A DNA stretch of 7,234 nt, from assembly GCA_025464345.1 (NCBI GenBank), contig JAODGP010000024.1, positions 1 to 7,234 of the forward strand, in the 5' to 3' direction. This DNA is from Methanosarcinales archaeon. GTDB taxonomy: Archaea > Halobacteriota > Syntropharchaeia > Alkanophagales > Methanospirareceae. A model generated the notes under the pieces. That model was not told the origin of the DNA and did not search any database. It worked only from the letters and a program-made list of their open reading frames with translations. A program made the position numbers and the translations under genes. This document shows positions 5,588 through 7,234 of the stretch, piece by piece (within the stretch, counting starts at the first letter, position 1; the number at the start of each line of letters is the position of its first letter).

Positions 5588-6748
5588 TTACTGTAACATG
5601 CATGTTGTTCTTGTCTTACAGCCGCCACAAACAGGTTTGTAGGGGCAGGCATAACAGGCATAGCCCGGGTTGAATGAGCCACGCTGCTGTAAATGTTCCC
5701 ATATTATGCCAGCGGGTTCGTTACGAACATTACCCATGCAGACGGGAATAAAAGGGCAAGCCCAGACGTCACCGTTCGGCTTAATGTACATCATACCTCT
5801 GCCTGCGAGGCAGCCACCGAATAGATGACCCAGAAGCGCTATTATTAACCCGCTACGAATCCCACGTGATTGAAGCATATAAGCCCAGTACTCAGGAGCA
5901 GCGACGGGTATTAAAATCCCGCTTATTTCACGCTGTTTACGTAATAGGAGCTTTAAAAGTCTTCTCAACTCACCATTATCCAGTTCCTGATTGCTGAGCT
6001 TTTTGCCTCTGCCTGCGGGTACGAAGCGATAGATGAAGTAAGAATAGACGCCGATTTTGTTGCCATAGTCTATTATAGACTCAATCTCGTTGATATTCGC
6101 TCTCGCTGCAACGATGTTCAGATGAAGGTATAGATTCTCCGCCATACAATTGCTTATCCCTTTGATTACAGCATCATAAGCGCCTCTTACTCCCCTTATA
6201 CGGTCGTGTATCTCGGGATTCAGCGCATCCAGACCTATTACAACGCCGGTATCATACCGTTTGAGCTCTCTCGCTACCGCTCTCGTTATCAATGTGCCAT
6301 TTGTAGCAATGAATACCGTAAGACCTCGCTCTTTTGCATGTTCTATCAATTCAAAGAGGTCTTCACGCAATAAAGGCTCGCCACCTGAGAATACAAAAGT
6401 CCTGATACCCATCTCCGCTATACGGTCTATCAGTTCCTTCCCCTCGGTGGTCGTGAGTTCTTTGTATCTCTGTTCGCCGCCGAATGCATGACAGTGGATG
6501 CATCTCAAATTACATCTGCCCGTCACTTCCCAGACAACATGGGGATTGATCCCGAAGCAGCATATCTGGCTCAGACCGGCTGATGCATGTAGAAGGTTTC
6601 TGCACTGTACGAGCCAGTGTAGAAAGGGTCGCGTGTGCCAGCGGACGATAAACGCATACACGATTATCATAACCGCCTGTTTCAATAACAGATATGGGGG
6701 GTTATAGAAAGCTTTTACCTGTTTATGCCCTTTCTCTTCCGTTTTCAT
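5588..6748 (-). CDS. Radical SAM/SPASM protein, AhbC/AhbD/NirJ-like
   Basis: A 386-residue radical SAM enzyme. The SAM-binding cluster motif is C79-X3-C83-X2-C86 (TGRCNLRCIHCHAFGG), followed by FSGGEPLLREDLFEL (119-133), IATNGTLIT (147-155) and the GLDALNPEIHDRIRGVRGAYD region (172-192). A full SPASM domain closes the protein: C313-X12-G-X4-C331, then C365-X2-C368-X5-C374-X2-C377 and C383, with C337 extra, enough to hold two further [4Fe-4S] clusters. The overall pattern resembles the enzymes of siroheme-dependent heme and heme d1 synthesis (AhbC, AhbD, NirJ) and also PqqE-type peptide-modifying enzymes; the sequence alone does not decide the substrate. Some 75 residues precede the first cluster and include a hydrophobic stretch (VMIIVYAFIV, 26-35) that may touch the membrane. 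No peptide substrate gene is seen nearby. The ATG has no Shine-Dalgarno sequence; a TATA box at 6804-6813 supports this start, though the ATG at 6670 (M27) remains possible. Confidence 0.85.
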   Translation of the reverse strand: MKTEEKGHKQVKAFYNPPYLLLKQAVMIIVYAFIVRWHTRPFLHWLVQCRNLLHASAGLSQICCFGINPHVVWEVTGRCNLRCIHCHAFGGEQRYKELTTTEGKELIDRIAEMGIRTFVFSGGEPLLREDLFELIEHAKERGLTVFIATNGTLITRAVARELKRYDTGVVIGLDALNPEIHDRIRGVRGAYDAVIKGISNCMAENLYLHLNIVAARANINEIESIIDYGNKIGVYSYFIYRFVPAGRGKKLSNQELDNGELRRLLKLLLRKQREISGILIPVAAPEYWAYMLQSRGIRSGLIIALLGHLFGGCLAGRGMMYIKPNGDVWACPFIPVCMGNVRNEPAGIIWEHLQQRGSFNPGYACYACPYKPVCGGCKTRTTCMLQ

Positions 6749-6803
6749 GGATTCACATATAAGGGAAGGTGGATGAGAGAACGCTCCTATTTACGAATAA
6801 TCT

Positions 6804-6813
6804 GATATATAAG
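6804..6813 (-). promoter_or_regulatory. TATA box of the radical SAM/SPASM gene
   Basis: CTTATATATC on the minus strand, a good archaeal TATA match. It predicts transcription starting near 6780 and a leader of about 32 bases to the ATG at 6748. The gene is therefore probably transcribed separately from the membrane-protein gene upstream. Confidence 0.5.
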
Positions 6814-6844
6814 AAGTTTTTTGATGTCCCTGACGACTATTAAC

Positions 6845-6862
6845 CTGGTTTTTCTCTACCAG
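6845..6862. repeat. 5-bp inverted repeat downstream of the membrane-protein gene
   Basis: CTGGT, 8 bases, ACCAG. On the minus strand it lies 20 bases after the stop codon at 6883 and could form a small hairpin with an A-rich loop. No T-tract follows, so calling it a terminator would overreach. Confidence 0.25.
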
Positions 6863-6882
6863 ATCCCTTGCCAGTCTTTTAT

Positions 6883-7227
6883 TCAGCCCAGCCATCCCGA
6901 GACCATTGACGCGACTTTGACACCCATAATCACGAACAGAGCGATTATAAGCGTTTCCACACCCGCTTTCATGCTTATCTCACGCATCAGTAATGCCGAT
7001 GCGAAATCAGTGATTACACAGAATGCCAGCGCAGCAATGAGCCCGTATCTTGCGAATATGAGTGCCATTGCGATTATCAGCGGGAGTGCAAATATTGTCC
7101 CAAATACCACCACCCTGACCAGGCTCACATGGCTCGCATCTGATATCACCTTCGTCATGCCCGCCATCCTCGGACATAAGATGAACAGTGCGAATGCTAC
7201 TGACGCAATCAACAGTTCTTTCACCAT
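6883..7227 (-). CDS. Small four-helix membrane protein, unknown function
   Basis: A 114-residue protein that I do not recognise. Four hydrophobic segments are visible at about 4-18, 38-58, 62-80 and 90-110, joined by short loops with R20, K26, R38, R60, R82 and K87, so it is an integral membrane protein with almost no soluble part. D74 sits within the third segment (VITDFASALL), unusual enough to suggest an ion- or proton-related role or a helix contact, but that is inference. The ATG at 7227 has GGTGAT (7229-7234) one base before it; the GTG at 7224 would have better spacing (4 bases), and the GTG at 7231-7233 lies inside the ribosome binding site. The window ends one base beyond, so a longer gene cannot be fully excluded. 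Its downstream neighbour is the radical SAM gene, 134 bases away with its own promoter. Confidence 0.7.
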   Translation of the reverse strand: MVKELLIASVAFALFILCPRMAGMTKVISDASHVSLVRVVVFGTIFALPLIIAMALIFARYGLIAALAFCVITDFASALLMREISMKAGVETLIIALFVIMGVKVASMVSGWLG

Positions 7228-7234
7228 TATCACC

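Noticed and set aside
5470..5682. 70-codon minus-strand frame overlapping the end of the radical SAM gene
   Set aside because: It starts inside the SPASM domain in another frame, has no ribosome site, and its translation has no recognisable features.

Overview
The window looks like a piece of an archaeal chromosome. It carries both halves of the archaeosine tRNA-modification enzyme (ArcS and RaSEA), which occur only in archaea. It also has Shine-Dalgarno sequences matching the archaeal 16S tail (GAGGTGA, GGAGGT) and archaeal-type TATA boxes about 25-30 bases before transcript or gene starts. The gene content suits a euryarchaeote. My impression is a methanogen- or ANME-related lineage, but nothing here proves it. 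Most genes lie on the minus strand.

From left to right: (1) At 22-44 there is a perfect 10-bp inverted repeat sitting on the stop codon of a broken gene. (2) At 44-511 (minus) is that broken gene, best read as a 156-residue protein of unknown family interrupted by three single-base losses, still preceded by a TATA box. (3) At 576-4199 (minus) is a tight operon pdxS-arcS-raSEA with 11-bp and 4-bp overlaps. PdxS makes pyridoxal 5'-phosphate. ArcS attaches lysine to preQ0 at position 15 of tRNA, and RaSEA cleaves that intermediate by radical chemistry to leave archaeosine. (4) At 4200-4281 is an AT-rich divergent promoter built around a perfect palindrome, placed at equal distance from the two start codons it serves. 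(5) At 4282-4632 (plus) are two small genes encoding proteins of 51 and 62 residues that, aligned by eye, are related to each other. They look like a tandem duplication of a small, undescribed beta-rich protein. (6) At 4681-5331 (minus) is a TrkA-type NAD-binding regulator of potassium transport. (7) At 5588-6748 (minus) is a radical SAM protein with a complete SPASM domain, resembling the heme-branch enzymes AhbC/AhbD/NirJ, with a long hydrophobic N-terminal extension. (8) At 6883-7227 (minus) is a small four-helix membrane protein of unknown function at the window edge.

The archaeosine operon is the functionally clearest part. The parts least explained by known families are the two small plus-strand paralogues, the decayed gene at the left end, and the exact role of the SPASM protein. 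I saw no tRNA or rRNA gene, CRISPR array, insertion sequence or transposase.
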